Below are positions 38,608-47,495 of a DNA stretch of 64,000 bases, one piece after another (positions within the stretch are counted from its first letter, which is position 1; every line of letters begins with the position of its first letter). The notes beneath the pieces are model-generated. The model did not search any database. It was not told where the DNA came from and was given only the letters and a program-made list of their open reading frames with translations. The position numbers and the translations under genes were made by a program. Location of the stretch: contig NZ_AYKS02000047.1 of the NCBI RefSeq assembly GCF_000496755.2, positions 186,001-250,000 of the forward strand. Reading direction: 5' to 3'. Origin of the DNA: Serratia sp. DD3. GTDB lineage: Bacteria; Pseudomonadota; Gammaproteobacteria; Enterobacterales; Enterobacteriaceae.

Positions 38608-39181
38608 AATAACACTCCTATTTGTTACAATAGCGCAGCATTTGTTTTTTTACTCAGTTAATAACCTAGCAAGTATGACTTGCGGCAGGAAATAATATAA
38701 AAATATATATGGTTCTATTTTTTGATTTTATTATTTTATACCCGTCATATATCAAGGCTCTTAACAAAGAGAATAAACCGGAGGGCGATCTTATGCTTTC
38801 TTCTCATCTCTGCTGTCAGATAGCAACTTGTCCAGAATATCACTTTTCGATCACCAGCTGGGCCAGTTCACCATTCTGGTTGTGCATTGCAGTGATGGCA
38901 TCGGTCAGTTGAGGGAAGCCAGGGTTCGGTAAAGCAAAAGGTAAATGCTTTGCTTGCCCTGGTGCGGAAAGCGTTGCTGCATGTAGGTGACGTGGTCAAG
39001 CTGTGGTCAAATCCGTTCCTGACCAGCTTGCGCTTCCCTCGCCACCTAACTCCATTCGTCAGAGCCCCGCTCCTTGGGGTAAACCGTAGGCACTGTTCAA
39101 AACGCCATGCGTTTTGTCCTGCAACTTCATTGAGCTTGGGTATATAATCGCACAAATTATTCAACGAATTTGGAAACCAAG
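38608..39181. other. Intergenic region between the DASS transporter and yaiL
   Basis: No gene is recognised in these 570 bases. Features are a perfect short hairpin CAAAACGC-CAT-GCGTTTTG at 39098-39116 and a likely yaiL promoter with TATAAT at about 39140. Overlapping 65- to 106-codon frames on both strands between 38868 and 39188 share no family I know and may reflect an old mobile-element relic. Confidence 0.4.
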
Positions 39182-39721
39182 ATGACAAAGCTCACCTTAC
39201 AAGAGCAGTTGCTAAAAGCGGGATTAGTGACCAGCAAAAAAGTGGCCAAAGTTCAAAGAACGGCTAAAAAGTCACGAGTTCAAGCTCGTGAGGCAAGAGA
39301 AGCGGTAGAAGAAAACAAAAAAGCACAACTTGAGCGTGATAAACAGCTTAGCGAACAACAAAAACAAGCTGCGTTGTCGAAAGAATATAAAGCTCAGGTG
39401 AAGCAACTGATTGAAATGAACAGAATCGTTATTTCAAAAGGCGATATTGATTTCAACTTCACAGATAATAATTTGATTAAAAAAGTGGCAGTGGATAAGC
39501 CAACCCAAGCTCAGTTGATCAATGGCCGCCTCGCCATTGCTCGTTTGGTGGTTGATAGCAGTGGTGGCAGTGAATACGCCATCATCCCCGCCAGCGTCGC
39601 TGATAAAATTGCGCAACGAGATGCCAACAGTATTGTATTAAACAGTGCGCTGAGTCAGGAAGAGCAAGATGAAGACGATCCGTATGCCGATTTTAAAGTA
39701 CCCGACGATTTAATGTGGTAA
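39182..39721 (+). CDS. yaiL: DUF2058 nucleoprotein/polynucleotide-associated protein YaiL
   Basis: This is a 179-residue protein. Its N-terminal half is highly charged with a coiled-coil stretch (KLTLQEQLLKAGLVTSKK, then VQRTAKKSRVQAREAREAVEE). The C-terminal globular half has INGRLAIARLVVDSSGG and ends DPYADFKVPDDLMW. This is the YaiL/DUF2058 pattern. The role is unclear; it is associated with nucleic acids. ATG 39182 matches the family start; the frame extends four codons further. A strong terminator follows 24 bases after the stop. Confidence 0.9.
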   Translation: MTKLTLQEQLLKAGLVTSKKVAKVQRTAKKSRVQAREAREAVEENKKAQLERDKQLSEQQKQAALSKEYKAQVKQLIEMNRIVISKGDIDFNFTDNNLIKKVAVDKPTQAQLINGRLAIARLVVDSSGGSEYAIIPASVADKIAQRDANSIVLNSALSQEEQDEDDPYADFKVPDDLMW

Positions 39722-39744
39722 TTAATTTTTCGGATGTGAATGGT

Positions 39745-39766
39745 GAAAAGCCCCAAGGGGCTTTTC
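39745..39766. terminator. Terminator after yaiL
   Basis: GAAAAGCCCC-AA-GGGGCTTTTC is a perfect palindrome with A and T tracts on both sides, so it can end transcription in both directions. Confidence 0.9.
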
Positions 39767-39769
39767 ATT

Positions 39770-40249
39770 AAGGTTTTATCTTCACTCAGGGCATATGGAA
39801 AAACGCACGCTGGTAGTTGCTAGTGCCGTTACTATCAGGCTGATTGGGTTGTGTTTTTTGCTTCGTGATTTTTTCATCTCTACTACACTAATTATTATCC
39901 AGTGTGAACTATCTAGTGTAGTAAGTACCAGTCAGCATAAAGTCTAGCGGTTCGACATAAGAAAAGTCGCGGGAAGCGAGTATGCATAGATATAATGCAC
40001 TTGCTTAGTCTATCTCATCCAGGACTTGTATGGATTCAAGCCATTCATGCAAAAAAATCAACCATAGGGAAGCTTGTAATATATTGTTTTTATTATAAAA
40101 AATCTCACATAACATGACGAAATTTTTATATGAAAATCATGTATATAGTAGAGAATACAACAATCTATACTAAATATAGTATTACCCTAGAATTAAGCCT
40201 TACAAACTTGATAAAGTTTCATTTTTAGCGTATATGAACAGTATACTCA
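39770..40249. other. AT-rich gene-free segment upstream of the deaminase locus
   Basis: The 480 bases have much lower GC content than the neighbouring core genes and hold no supported frame. This marks the left part of a transferred insert placed directly after the yaiL terminator. Regulatory or non-coding RNA content is possible. Confidence 0.45.
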
Positions 40250-40277
40250 TTGAAAAAAAATGAGATGTAAGTATAAT
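40250..40277 (+). promoter_or_regulatory. Sigma-70-type promoter of the deaminase module
   Basis: TTGAAA (40250-40255) and TATAAT (40272-40277) are separated by 16 bases. Transcription would begin at about 40284, 32 bases before the small ORF. It is the best promoter match in the insert. Confidence 0.65.
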
Positions 40278-40283
40278 CGCTCG

Positions 40284-40510
40284 GTTTTTATGTGACGAAA
40301 TGTTAAGGAAAAATAATGATTTACTTATTAAAGATGACTGAACAACAAAAAAAAATAGTGGACCGAAATGAGTCTACTGATAACACTACATCTTTAAATA
40401 ATGTTGAAAGTTTAGTTGAACGCAGAAAGGCCATTTCTCAAAGTAAAGCTAGAGAAAAAGTGTTGTTAGCATCGTCAAAAATCACTTGGTAATATATTAA
40501 AATTAGTAAA
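40284..40510 (+). ncRNA. Candidate AvcI-like antitoxin RNA / leader transcript
   Basis: In described AvcID systems a short RNA encoded directly upstream inhibits the AvcD deaminase. Here the stretch from the strong promoter to the TTTTTA repeats is the right place and rough size. The T-rich repeats at 40511-40540 could end it. No sequence match to a known AvcI was possible, so this is an inference from position. Confidence 0.35.
40316..40492 (+). CDS. Small ORF (58 residues) in front of the deaminase gene
   Basis: ATG 40316 follows AAGGAAAAATA and opens a 58-codon frame that is too short for usual gene calling. The product is charged and helical (NNVESLVERRKAISQSKA, then EKVLLASSKITW). I do not recognise it. 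It may be a genuine small protein partner of the deaminase or a frame within the AvcI-type RNA. ATG 40334 (MTEQQKK) is an alternative start. Confidence 0.45.
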   Translation: MIYLLKMTEQQKKIVDRNESTDNTTSLNNVESLVERRKAISQSKAREKVLLASSKITW

Positions 40511-40540
40511 TTTTTATTTTTATTTTTATTTTTATTTTTA
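40511..40540. repeat. Five perfect tandem copies of TTTTTA
   Basis: Thirty bases made only of the six-base unit lie between the small ORF and the deaminase gene. Six-base repeats mutate by slippage and can alter promoter spacing or transcript length; on RNA the stretch is U-rich. Confidence 0.9.
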
Positions 40541-40630
40541 TAAAATGATTTATATCATTCACCTGATTGCAACCTTATCAATAGATGTTATATATAAACT
40601 CAATCAATTATTTATATCTGGAGTGAATAC

Positions 40631-42136
40631 ATGGCACATTCAGCTGAGAATATTATTCCTGTTCAATTGAAAGAAAGACATAATTCTGATAGCATTAATG
40701 ATATCAAAGGACGGCGCTCCCAAGAGCTTATTATTGGCCTATGTGGAGCAATTGGCTCTGGAATAAAAACTCTTAAAGAGCAAGTCATTTTTTGCCTCAA
40801 ACAAAATGGTTATCATGTAGAGCACATCAGGATAAGTGATTTAATATCTGAGTTCACGAAGGTTAGCACATCAAGGCTAAATAACTTCGAGCGATATAAT
40901 AAATTGCAAGATCTTGGTGACACACTTAGAGAAGAAAATAAAAATTTCATTTGTGCTGAACTTGCAATCCTGCGGATTCAAGAATTGCGTGAAGAAGTAT
41001 ATGGTAAAGATACTCGAGAACTAACAAAAAACACAAAGAAAACAGCTTATATAATCGACCAAATAAAACATCCTTCAGAAGTAGAACTTCTAAATCAAGT
41101 ATATAAAAATAATTTCTATCTTGTTGGATTATTACGAACTGTAGCCGAGCGTGTACAGAATTTAAAAGACGAAGGAATTAGTGAAGATAACGTCCAGAAA
41201 ATTATAGAAAGGGATAGGAAATCCTCAGAAAAATTTGGCCAACAAGTAGAGGAAACTTTACAGTTAGCAGATTTTTTTATTAAAAACCTTGACACTGAGG
41301 TAATGAAAAAGTCGGTTCAACGTTTTATTGATTTAATACATAGCGCAAATAATCTTACCCCGACCAAAGATGAATCAGGAATGTATGCTGCATATTCGGC
41401 ATCTTTGGGATCAGCATGTTTATCACGTCAAGTAGGTGCATCTATAATGGATGTGTCTGGAAGTATAATTGCTACAGGTAGAAATGATGTTCCAGAATAC
41501 GGTGGCGGGCTTTATACATCAGAGAGTAAAAAAGATAGGCGGTGCTTTAATAAAAATGGTTGTCATAATGATAAACATAAAGCCCTTTTAAAAATGGAAA
41601 TCACAAATATTTTAAAAAGATGTAAACAACAAGACGCTGAGCAACTTGCTGAAGAAATAATGAAAGAAACCAAAGCGAAGTATTTAATAGAGTACTCACG
41701 AGCTGTTCATGCAGAAATGGATGCTATTGTTTCTCTGGCTAGAAATACAAGCATGGGAACAACTGGGAATACTTTATATTGTACTACTTATCCTTGCCAT
41801 GTCTGTGCTCGTCATATTGTCGCAGCAGGCTTGCTGCGTGTTGTATATATCGAACCATATGAAAAAAGCCTAGCCTTGCAGTTGCATGATGATACGATTT
41901 GTCAGTCAGATCAGACTCCATCACCTGATAAAGTTTTGTTTGAAAACTTTGAAGGTGTAGCTCCCAAGAGATATGCGAAATTTTTCGGCTACAATAGGAA
42001 AAGAAAAGATAGCCAAGGTAAGCCAATTACATATAGTGTTGAGGAATCTTATCATGTTGACACACAATATCTTGATAGCTATTCTGATTACGAGTCTAAA
42101 GTAATCAATAATGTCAAAGCTAAATTTGATTTGTAA
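40631..42136 (+). CDS. avcD: AvcD-type anti-phage deoxycytidylate deaminase (two-domain)
   Basis: This is a 501-residue protein. The N-terminal domain is a P-loop kinase-like fold with an altered Walker A (GLCGAIGSGIKT, about 36-47) and a following DLISEFTKVS segment. The C-terminal domain is a zinc-dependent cytidine/deoxycytidylate deaminase with HAEMDAI at residue 360 and PCHVC at 388-392. An additional Cys/His cluster (RRCFNKNGCHND) lies before it. This architecture is that of AvcD and related dCTP deaminases, which deplete deoxycytidine nucleotides during phage infection. GGAG precedes the ATG by seven bases. The AT-rich composition differs from both flanks, supporting transfer. The gene name is by architecture. 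Confidence 0.85.
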   Translation: MAHSAENIIPVQLKERHNSDSINDIKGRRSQELIIGLCGAIGSGIKTLKEQVIFCLKQNGYHVEHIRISDLISEFTKVSTSRLNNFERYNKLQDLGDTLREENKNFICAELAILRIQELREEVYGKDTRELTKNTKKTAYIIDQIKHPSEVELLNQVYKNNFYLVGLLRTVAERVQNLKDEGISEDNVQKIIERDRKSSEKFGQQVEETLQLADFFIKNLDTEVMKKSVQRFIDLIHSANNLTPTKDESGMYAAYSASLGSACLSRQVGASIMDVSGSIIATGRNDVPEYGGGLYTSESKKDRRCFNKNGCHNDKHKALLKMEITNILKRCKQQDAEQLAEEIMKETKAKYLIEYSRAVHAEMDAIVSLARNTSMGTTGNTLYCTTYPCHVCARHIVAAGLLRVVYIEPYEKSLALQLHDDTICQSDQTPSPDKVLFENFEGVAPKRYAKFFGYNRKRKDSQGKPITYSVEESYHVDTQYLDSYSDYESKVINNVKAKFDL

Positions 42137-42191
42137 TTATATCTAGCGCTACTATTCTTTCGACATATAAGTTAATGGAAATTAATTCATG

Positions 42192-42230
42192 ACAAGGATC
42201 ATTAAAAAATTTAATAATGATCCTTGTTTT
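42192..42230 (+). terminator. Terminator of the deaminase gene
   Basis: ACAAGGATCATTA pairs with TAATGATCCTTGT (42192-42227), a 13-bp perfect stem followed by TTT, 55 bases after the stop codon. Confidence 0.85.
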
Positions 42231-42498
42231 CAATTTATTAATCAAAGGGAATTATACCTCAATACATATATCATTCCAAATACGAATGAGTTAACTTGAT
42301 TTTTATTAGTATTTAGGGCTGGATTCACTTTATAATCCTAGTAACATAATAGGTCATCGGGATTACCTGTTTTCCGCCTATAAGAAAATATAATTATTTC
42401 GGATGAAGTTATACATTTTTATTTAATTAATCACAATGATTGCACTACAAATGTAATGCATTATGGTGTGTTACATCTGTAATGGCAGAGGAATACAA
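42231..42498. other. AT-rich spacer with likely toxin-antitoxin operator
   Basis: No gene is seen. Near its end the stretch ACAAATGTAATGCATTATGG and GTGTTACATCTGTAATGG repeats the TGTAAT/ATTACA-type half sites expected for autorepression of the RelB/DinJ-type locus that follows. Confidence 0.4.
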
Positions 42499-42754
42499 AT
42501 GAGCACCATACAAATCCGTGTAGATGAGGAATTATAAAGGAATGCATATTATGCGTCTTGAAAAACTTAATCTTTCCCCATCCGATGTATTACGGTTATT
42601 TCTGCGTTATGTCGCTGAGCATGAAAAGCTGCCGTTTGCTGAGGTGTCTGTGATAGTGGGCGAGCAAGATGAAGATGCCGATATTCTGGCGGTGGTTCGT
42701 GAACGCTTGAAAACTCCAACCAAACGGATAAGGGTAGATCTTGATGATATTTAA
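42499..42754 (+). pseudogene. RelB/DinJ-family antitoxin, broken
   Basis: ATG 42499 begins MSTIQIRVDEEL, the ribbon-helix-helix start of RelB/DinJ antitoxins, but codon 13 is TAA (42535-42537) where lysine (AAA) would be expected. A one-base insertion follows at about 42556. After that the original frame resumes as LEKLNLSPSDVLRLFLRYVAE and runs to 42754. An internal restart at ATG 42524, 42545 or 42551 could yield a 68- to 76-residue product without the DNA-binding strand. No toxin gene follows. Confidence 0.8.
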
Positions 42755-42792
42755 TATTGAGTTTTACGCATGTGCATTAAAGGAGGCAAATT

Positions 42793-43050
42793 ATACACAC
42801 CACTCGTCTGAAAAAGGTTGCCGATTCAGTCATGCTGACGGTGCCACCAGCGCGGCTCAATGCCCTTTCGTTGGGCTCAGGTAGCGAAGTAGGCCTGATC
42901 ATTGATAATGGCTGGCTGATTGTTGAACCGCTCAGGTCTCCGCAGGATGCTCTCACTGAACGGCTAGCGCAGTGTGACCCACCAGTTGAACTCAGTGCAG
43001 AAGAGCGTGAATGGATTGATGCACCTGCCGCTGGCGGTGAGGTAATCTGA
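42793..43050 (+). pseudogene. MazE/ChpS-family antitoxin lacking its start codon
   Basis: AGGAGG (42781-42786) and correct spacing lead to ATA at 42793 where ATG would be expected. The frame then reads HTTRLKKVADSVMLTVPPARLNAL, the MazE/ChpS fold, with an acidic tail (VELSAEEREWIDAPA). Internal ATG 42832 would drop the first strand of the DNA-binding hairpin. The start change plus the deleted toxin behind it indicates decay. Confidence 0.8.
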
Positions 43051-43051
43051 C

Positions 43052-43108
43052 ATGGAAAGAGGTGAAATCCGACCTTACAGGTTCAATACCGAGGGAGACG
43101 CCATATAA
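43052..43108 (+). pseudogene. Remnant of a ChpB/PemK-type toxin gene
   Basis: The frame MERGEI is the usual start of ChpB/PemK-like toxins and immediately follows the antitoxin stop, as in intact pairs. After these six codons the sequence becomes unrelated and ends at TAA 43106. The rest of the toxin is deleted. Confidence 0.6.
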
Positions 43109-43174
43109 GCGGCAATATGCTTATCTCCCTCTAACGCCAAAATCATCACTCCCTGATATTAATAAAAGCCTTGC

Positions 43175-43984
43175 TTAAGGCCGCTCACCTTTTTGCAAGC
43201 GACTATTGATATCGGCAATCACTGGTAAAATATCTGCCAAGGTGTCGATAACATAGTGTGCGCCTGCTTGTTGCAGCTTCGCCTTAGCTGGTTCTCGCCG
43301 GGCGGTGATCGCCTGTTCACTCATGGCCTGATATTCCTCCCAGGTGGCACCAAACTCATTGCCGGAAACCGCCAGCCCTACGGTCCACATACCGGCGTTG
43401 AGCCCTTCGGTAATACCCGGTACCGAATCATCCACCTTGATGCAACGATGCACGCCATCAATACCCAACTCAATCACGTTGGCAAGTGCCATCCAGGGGC
43501 CAGGGCGACCGCCTGCTTTCAGGTCGTCGCTTGCCACCCAATAATCTGGCGTATATCCCTGTTCTGCGGCAGCAGGGACCAGAGCCTCCATCACTTGGCG
43601 CGGGTAGCCAGAGCAAGAACCGATGCGCATCCCCTGTTGTTGCAACATCGCCAGCACCGGTAATACCCCAGCAATAGGCGTGGCAAAATTGGTCACTGCC
43701 TCAATTTGCAGCGGCATAAAGGTGCGATAGAGGTGCTCCACCTCTTGGTCACTCATCGGGTGACCAAAACGTTCCTGCCAGCGGCTATCTACCGATGGCA
43801 AACGCCCTAAAGCGGTAATATGAGCGCGTTTTGCTAGCCCCATCGGCTGACGGGCTTCATCCAGGCTCACCGGGAAATCATAGGCACGGGAGAAGGCTTC
43901 AACAAAGATGGAGGTTGGGGCAAAGGAACCGAAATCGACCACGGTGCCCGCCCAATCCAGGATCAGTGCTTGTACATCAGACAT
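43175..43984 (-). CDS. phnX: Phosphonoacetaldehyde hydrolase
   Basis: The 269-residue HAD-superfamily enzyme has the nucleophile motif [13 protein letters not shown], the Schiff-base lysine in MGLAKRAHI, the CSGYPRQVM motif and the acidic motif [13 protein letters not shown]. PhnX cleaves phosphonoacetaldehyde to acetaldehyde and phosphate, the last step of 2-aminoethylphosphonate breakdown. The start ATG 43984 overlaps the end of the preceding pbfA-like gene by eight bases; a longer frame to 44014 is less likely. It is the third gene of the leftward phnW-pbfA-phnX unit. Confidence 0.95.
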   Translation of the reverse strand: MSDVQALILDWAGTVVDFGSFAPTSIFVEAFSRAYDFPVSLDEARQPMGLAKRAHITALGRLPSVDSRWQERFGHPMSDQEVEHLYRTFMPLQIEAVTNFATPIAGVLPVLAMLQQQGMRIGSCSGYPRQVMEALVPAAAEQGYTPDYWVASDDLKAGGRPGPWMALANVIELGIDGVHRCIKVDDSVPGITEGLNAGMWTVGLAVSGNEFGATWEEYQAMSEQAITARREPAKAKLQQAGAHYVIDTLADILPVIADINSRLQKGERP

Positions 43985-45371
43985 GGGAATACTCCTGTTC
44001 AACGGTGGTTTCAACCTGGCTCAATGCCAGATCAAGAATAGCAATGGCACGCGCAAGTTCGGCGCGGCTAATGGTGAGCGGTGGTGACAGTTGGATCACA
44101 TTGCCCTGCGAGACTTTGAAACTGAGCCCAAGTGACAAGCAACGATAGAGCAGTTGTTCTGCCTCTTTGGTTGCTCGTTCACGGCTTTGGTGGTTACGCA
44201 CCAGATCAAGCGCCCACAGCAGGCCGGTCCCCCGTACTTGACCGATCAGCGGGTGACGGTGAGCCAACTTGGCTAACTCATCCGCCATAAAGTCCCCATC
44301 GGCAACCACCTTGGCGAGAAGCTGTTCCTCGCGGATCACCTCAATGGTGGCCAAGGCCGCAGCACAACCGATGGGGCTTTTCTCATGGGTATAGTGACCC
44401 AGGGAAATCGCCGCCGCCTGATTGAAACGATCACGGGTGATCAAGGCAGCAAAGGGCACGATGCCCCCGCCTAATCCCTTCCCCAGGCAGATGATATCAG
44501 GCTCAATACCAAAGTGTTCGAAGCTGAACCAGTGCCCGGTGCGCCCCAGGGCGTTGGGGATCTCATCAACAATCAACAACACACCATGGCGATCGCAAAT
44601 CTCGCGGATGCGTTGCCAATACGCCTTGGAGGGCACCTGTACATCGGTATTGCGGATAGGTTCGGCAATAAAGGCACCGATCCCGCCCTCTTTTTCAATC
44701 ACATATTCAAGGTAATCGGCGTAGTGCAGGTCTTCCCCTTCGCCACGATACCAAACCCCGCGATAGCGAGTCGGCGGTGGAATACGCTCCACTCCCGCCA
44801 TCAGCGGCCCCATGCCAGCACGGAAGCAGGCCTCTCCGCCGACGGCAATAGCATCAAGGGAGGCACCGTGGAACGCATCCCACAAAGAAACCACTTTGCT
44901 GTTGCCGGTAATAAAGCGGGCCAGTTTGAGGGCTATCCCCACCACTTCGCTGCCACCAGGGGCAAACAGCACCCGGTTAAGGTCACCAGGGGCCAATTCA
45001 GCGAGGGTGCGGGCGCACTCGATAGCGATAGGGTGAGTATAACGCCGTGGCACAAATGGCAGTGATGCCAGTTGCTGTTGTACCCGTTTCACCACCTTGG
45101 GGTGGCCGTGCCCAAGTTGGTGCACGTTGTTACCATGAAAATCAAGATATTGCTTACCTGACTGGCTGGTGAGGAGCGCGCCTTCAGCAGCCGTCAGCAC
45201 ATCAAGGCAGGGCGTTGATAGCGCCTGATGGAGAAAGTAGCGGCTATCTTCAGCCAGGGACTCTTGAGTGGCTGCGCTTTGTTCGGCCCACCACTGCTCC
45301 CGGGCCGCACTTTGGTTGATATCCCCTTCCGTGTCCGCCCCACCAGCGGGTAGTATCAACGGGTGTTTCAT
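43977..45371 (-). CDS. pbfA: PbfA-type (R)-1-hydroxy-2-aminoethylphosphonate ammonia-lyase
   Basis: This 464-residue PLP protein has the class III aminotransferase fold: [18 protein letters not shown], the cofactor motif [17 protein letters not shown], the aspartate in [12 protein letters not shown] and the PLP lysine in [12 protein letters not shown]. In phnW-phnX clusters, proteins of this kind have been shown to eliminate ammonia from (R)-1-hydroxy-2-aminoethylphosphonate, giving phosphonoacetaldehyde and thus feeding PhnX. Start ATG 45371 overlaps the phnW stop (ATGA); the frame remains open upstream but inside phnW. An ordinary aminotransferase is the alternative, but the gene order strongly favours PbfA. 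Confidence 0.85.
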   Translation of the reverse strand: MKHPLILPAGGADTEGDINQSAAREQWWAEQSAATQESLAEDSRYFLHQALSTPCLDVLTAAEGALLTSQSGKQYLDFHGNNVHQLGHGHPKVVKRVQQQLASLPFVPRRYTHPIAIECARTLAELAPGDLNRVLFAPGGSEVVGIALKLARFITGNSKVVSLWDAFHGASLDAIAVGGEACFRAGMGPLMAGVERIPPPTRYRGVWYRGEGEDLHYADYLEYVIEKEGGIGAFIAEPIRNTDVQVPSKAYWQRIREICDRHGVLLIVDEIPNALGRTGHWFSFEHFGIEPDIICLGKGLGGGIVPFAALITRDRFNQAAAISLGHYTHEKSPIGCAAALATIEVIREEQLLAKVVADGDFMADELAKLAHRHPLIGQVRGTGLLWALDLVRNHQSRERATKEAEQLLYRCLSLGLSFKVSQGNVIQLSPPLTISRAELARAIAILDLALSQVETTVEQEYSHV

Positions 45372-46513
45372 GCGTTGGCTTCCAGCCAGTAGCTGGCTTG
45401 CTGTATCGCCGCCAATAACTGCTGAATTTGCTGTGGGGTGACATTGCCGATATTGCCGATGCGAAAACAATCCGCTTTCGAGACTTTGCCTGGATAGATC
45501 ACAAACCCCTGTGCTTTGAGGCGCTGGTAAAAATCGACAAAACGGTAATCGGGATGAGTCGGGGAATAGAAGGCGGTGATAATCGGAGATTGCCACTCCT
45601 TGGGCAACAACGGTTCAAAACCGAGCGCCTGCATTCCGGCTACCAACGTGTGTTGGTTTTCCTGATAACGTTGATAGCGTGCGCTGACGCCGCCTTCTTC
45701 ATCCAACTCGCGCAACGCCTGGGCAAAGGCTAATACTGTATGGGTCGGGGAGGTAAAACGCCATTTCCCCCCCTGTTGTTCCATGGTTTGCCACTGGGCA
45801 TGAAGGTCAAGAGAGACTGAACGGGCTTTACCGGCACAAGCGGCCAAGGCGGCGCGACGGGCAATAACAAAACCAAAACCCGGTACGCCCTGAATGCACT
45901 TGTTGGCTGAGCTGATAAGAAACTCGACACCAAGCTGGCCGATATCAAAAGGAATGCCGCCAAAGCTGCTCATTGCATCGAGGATCAGGCGGATCCCATG
46001 GCGTTGACAGAGGCTGGCAACCTGTTCCAAGGGGTTCAACATACCGGTGGTGGTTTCGCAGTGAACCATGGCCAGATGGCTGATTTCAGGGTGCCTTATC
46101 AACAGTTCTTCCAGATCCTGCACCTCTGGGCGGGCGGTTTCACCACAATCCAGCACCCGATGGTTCAGCCCCAGACATTGAGCCATCTCCACCATCCGGG
46201 CACCGTAGGCTCCGTTGTTGACAATCAGCACGCAGTCATCAGCACCCAATGCGGACCCCAGTACGCTCTCTACCACATAGCTGCCACTGCCTTGCAGTAA
46301 TACCGCGCTGTAATCGTTGGCAAATTCCGGGCTGGTTGCCAGGCGCACCAGTTCACGGCGGATGGGTTCCACCACGCCAAGATTATAATCAGCATCCCAG
46401 GTACAGCTGTCTTGTAACATCGCCGCTCGCACGGAAGCCGTGGTGGACAGAGGGCCCGGGGTCAACAATAGATAATCGACAGCCTCTTGTGTAGGGGGAA
46501 TATGGGTCATCAT
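45368..46513 (-). CDS. phnW: 2-aminoethylphosphonate:pyruvate aminotransferase
   Basis: The 381-residue class V PLP aminotransferase has [18 protein letters not shown] at the start, [19 protein letters not shown] and the PLP lysine in [15 protein letters not shown]. PhnW transfers the amino group of 2-aminoethylphosphonate to pyruvate, giving phosphonoacetaldehyde and alanine. ATG 46513 or the adjacent ATG 46510 is the start, after GAGAG. It is first in the leftward unit, and a PhnR-type palindrome lies 13 bases upstream of the start. Confidence 0.95.
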   Translation of the reverse strand: MMTHIPPTQEAVDYLLLTPGPLSTTASVRAAMLQDSCTWDADYNLGVVEPIRRELVRLATSPEFANDYSAVLLQGSGSYVVESVLGSALGADDCVLIVNNGAYGARMVEMAQCLGLNHRVLDCGETARPEVQDLEELLIRHPEISHLAMVHCETTTGMLNPLEQVASLCQRHGIRLILDAMSSFGGIPFDIGQLGVEFLISSANKCIQGVPGFGFVIARRAALAACAGKARSVSLDLHAQWQTMEQQGGKWRFTSPTHTVLAFAQALRELDEEGGVSARYQRYQENQHTLVAGMQALGFEPLLPKEWQSPIITAFYSPTHPDYRFVDFYQRLKAQGFVIYPGKVSKADCFRIGNIGNVTPQQIQQLLAAIQQASYWLEANA

Positions 46514-46525
46514 TACGCTCTCTTT

Positions 46526-46537
46526 TGGTATAGACCA
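46526..46537. promoter_or_regulatory. Likely PhnR operator before phnW
   Basis: TGGTATAGACCA is a 12-bp imperfect palindrome, identical to the one before phnT at 48639. GntR-family regulators bind such sites. Confidence 0.65.
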
Positions 46538-46661
46538 GAATAAAGCCATTGTGAGCAACTTATTCGACCAGGTCAAAGGGGGTGCCTATCGTGCAACAAA
46601 AAATTCATGTTTCACGCCCTTGATGAGATAAGCTCTCTGTTCCGGCTTTATTGGTTATTAC

Positions 46662-46673
46662 TGGTCTTGACCA
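46662..46673. promoter_or_regulatory. Likely PhnR operator before phnR
   Basis: TGGTCTTGACCA shares the TGGT-N4-ACCA frame of the other three sites, and lies 15 bases before the phnR start, suggesting autoregulation. Confidence 0.6.
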
Positions 46674-46688
46674 ACACCAAGGTTCATC

Positions 46689-47396
46689 ATGACGAAACCG
46701 CAATACCTGCAAATCAAAGATGCTCTTATCACCCAGATTCAGGCCGGGGGATTGGTAGCCAATGACCGCCTCCCCTCCGAGCGGTTGTTGTGCGAACTCT
46801 ATGGCACCACCCGGGTGACCATCCGCGAAGCATTAGTCCAGTTGGAGGCTAATGGCCTTATTTATCGGGAAGATCGCCGGGGCTGGTTCGTCACGCCGCC
46901 GCGCTTTCAACTCAAACCACGGCATACCTCCAATTTTCACCAGATAGTGCGTGAACAGGGCGGTGAACCGCGCACCGAATTGCTGGAAAAGGGCCGTAAA
47001 GCTGTTCCACCGTTTCTGCTTAATCGGCTGTTACTCAAGCCATTTGACAGTATCTTCCTGCTCAAGCGGCTGCGTTTTGCCAATGAGCGGGCAATCTGTT
47101 ATTGCGAGAACTACTGCCTGCCTGAACGCGTACCGGGCCTGTTAGATCTCAATCTCAATGGCAGCTTGACTGAGCTTTACCAGAGCCATTACGGGTTACA
47201 TTACGCCCGTATGCAGGTGACCTTTTACCCCACGGCGCTACCGGATGAGGTTGCCAGCCATTTAGGGGCCACGGCGGGGCTACCGGCACTTCGCTTGGAG
47301 AGACTTAACTTCGATCAGCATGGGCAGGTACTGGATTTTGACCTGGAGTATTGGCGTCACGACAGCCTGGAAATTGAAGTGGATACCCAAGATTAA
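46689..47396 (+). CDS. phnR: GntR-family regulator of the phosphonate genes
   Basis: The 235-residue protein has an N-terminal winged helix of GntR/HutC type ([22 protein letters not shown]) and a C-terminal UTRA ligand-binding domain ([20 protein letters not shown], then [14 protein letters not shown] and a final [12 protein letters not shown]). It stands divergently between phnW and phnS, where PhnR of Salmonella-type loci stands. It probably senses 2-aminoethylphosphonate or a product and controls both units through the TGGT-N4-ACCA sites. Confidence 0.9.
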   Translation: MTKPQYLQIKDALITQIQAGGLVANDRLPSERLLCELYGTTRVTIREALVQLEANGLIYREDRRGWFVTPPRFQLKPRHTSNFHQIVREQGGEPRTELLEKGRKAVPPFLLNRLLLKPFDSIFLLKRLRFANERAICYCENYCLPERVPGLLDLNLNGSLTELYQSHYGLHYARMQVTFYPTALPDEVASHLGATAGLPALRLERLNFDQHGQVLDFDLEYWRHDSLEIEVDTQD

Positions 47397-47466
47397 ACGC
47401 ATCAAGTTGTCATATTGACGTCACGGGGGTGTCATAAAGATCCCCTAATCTTTCTCCCATATCATC

Positions 47467-47478
47467 TGGTTTATACCA
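47467..47478. promoter_or_regulatory. Likely PhnR operator before phnS
   Basis: TGGTTTATACCA is a near-perfect 12-bp palindrome, 18 bases before the phnS start. Confidence 0.6.
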
Positions 47479-47495
47479 ATTTTGCTGGAGAAAAC

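Noticed and set aside
38868..39188. Overlapping 65- and 106-codon frames between the DASS transporter and yaiL
   Set aside because: Frames on both strands cover the same DNA and neither resembles a known family. It could be a mobile-element relic but nothing shows this.
39770..40630. Possible retron (structured RNA before a large protein)
   Set aside because: The downstream protein has a deaminase, not a reverse transcriptase, and lacks the YADD motif. The AvcID interpretation fits better.
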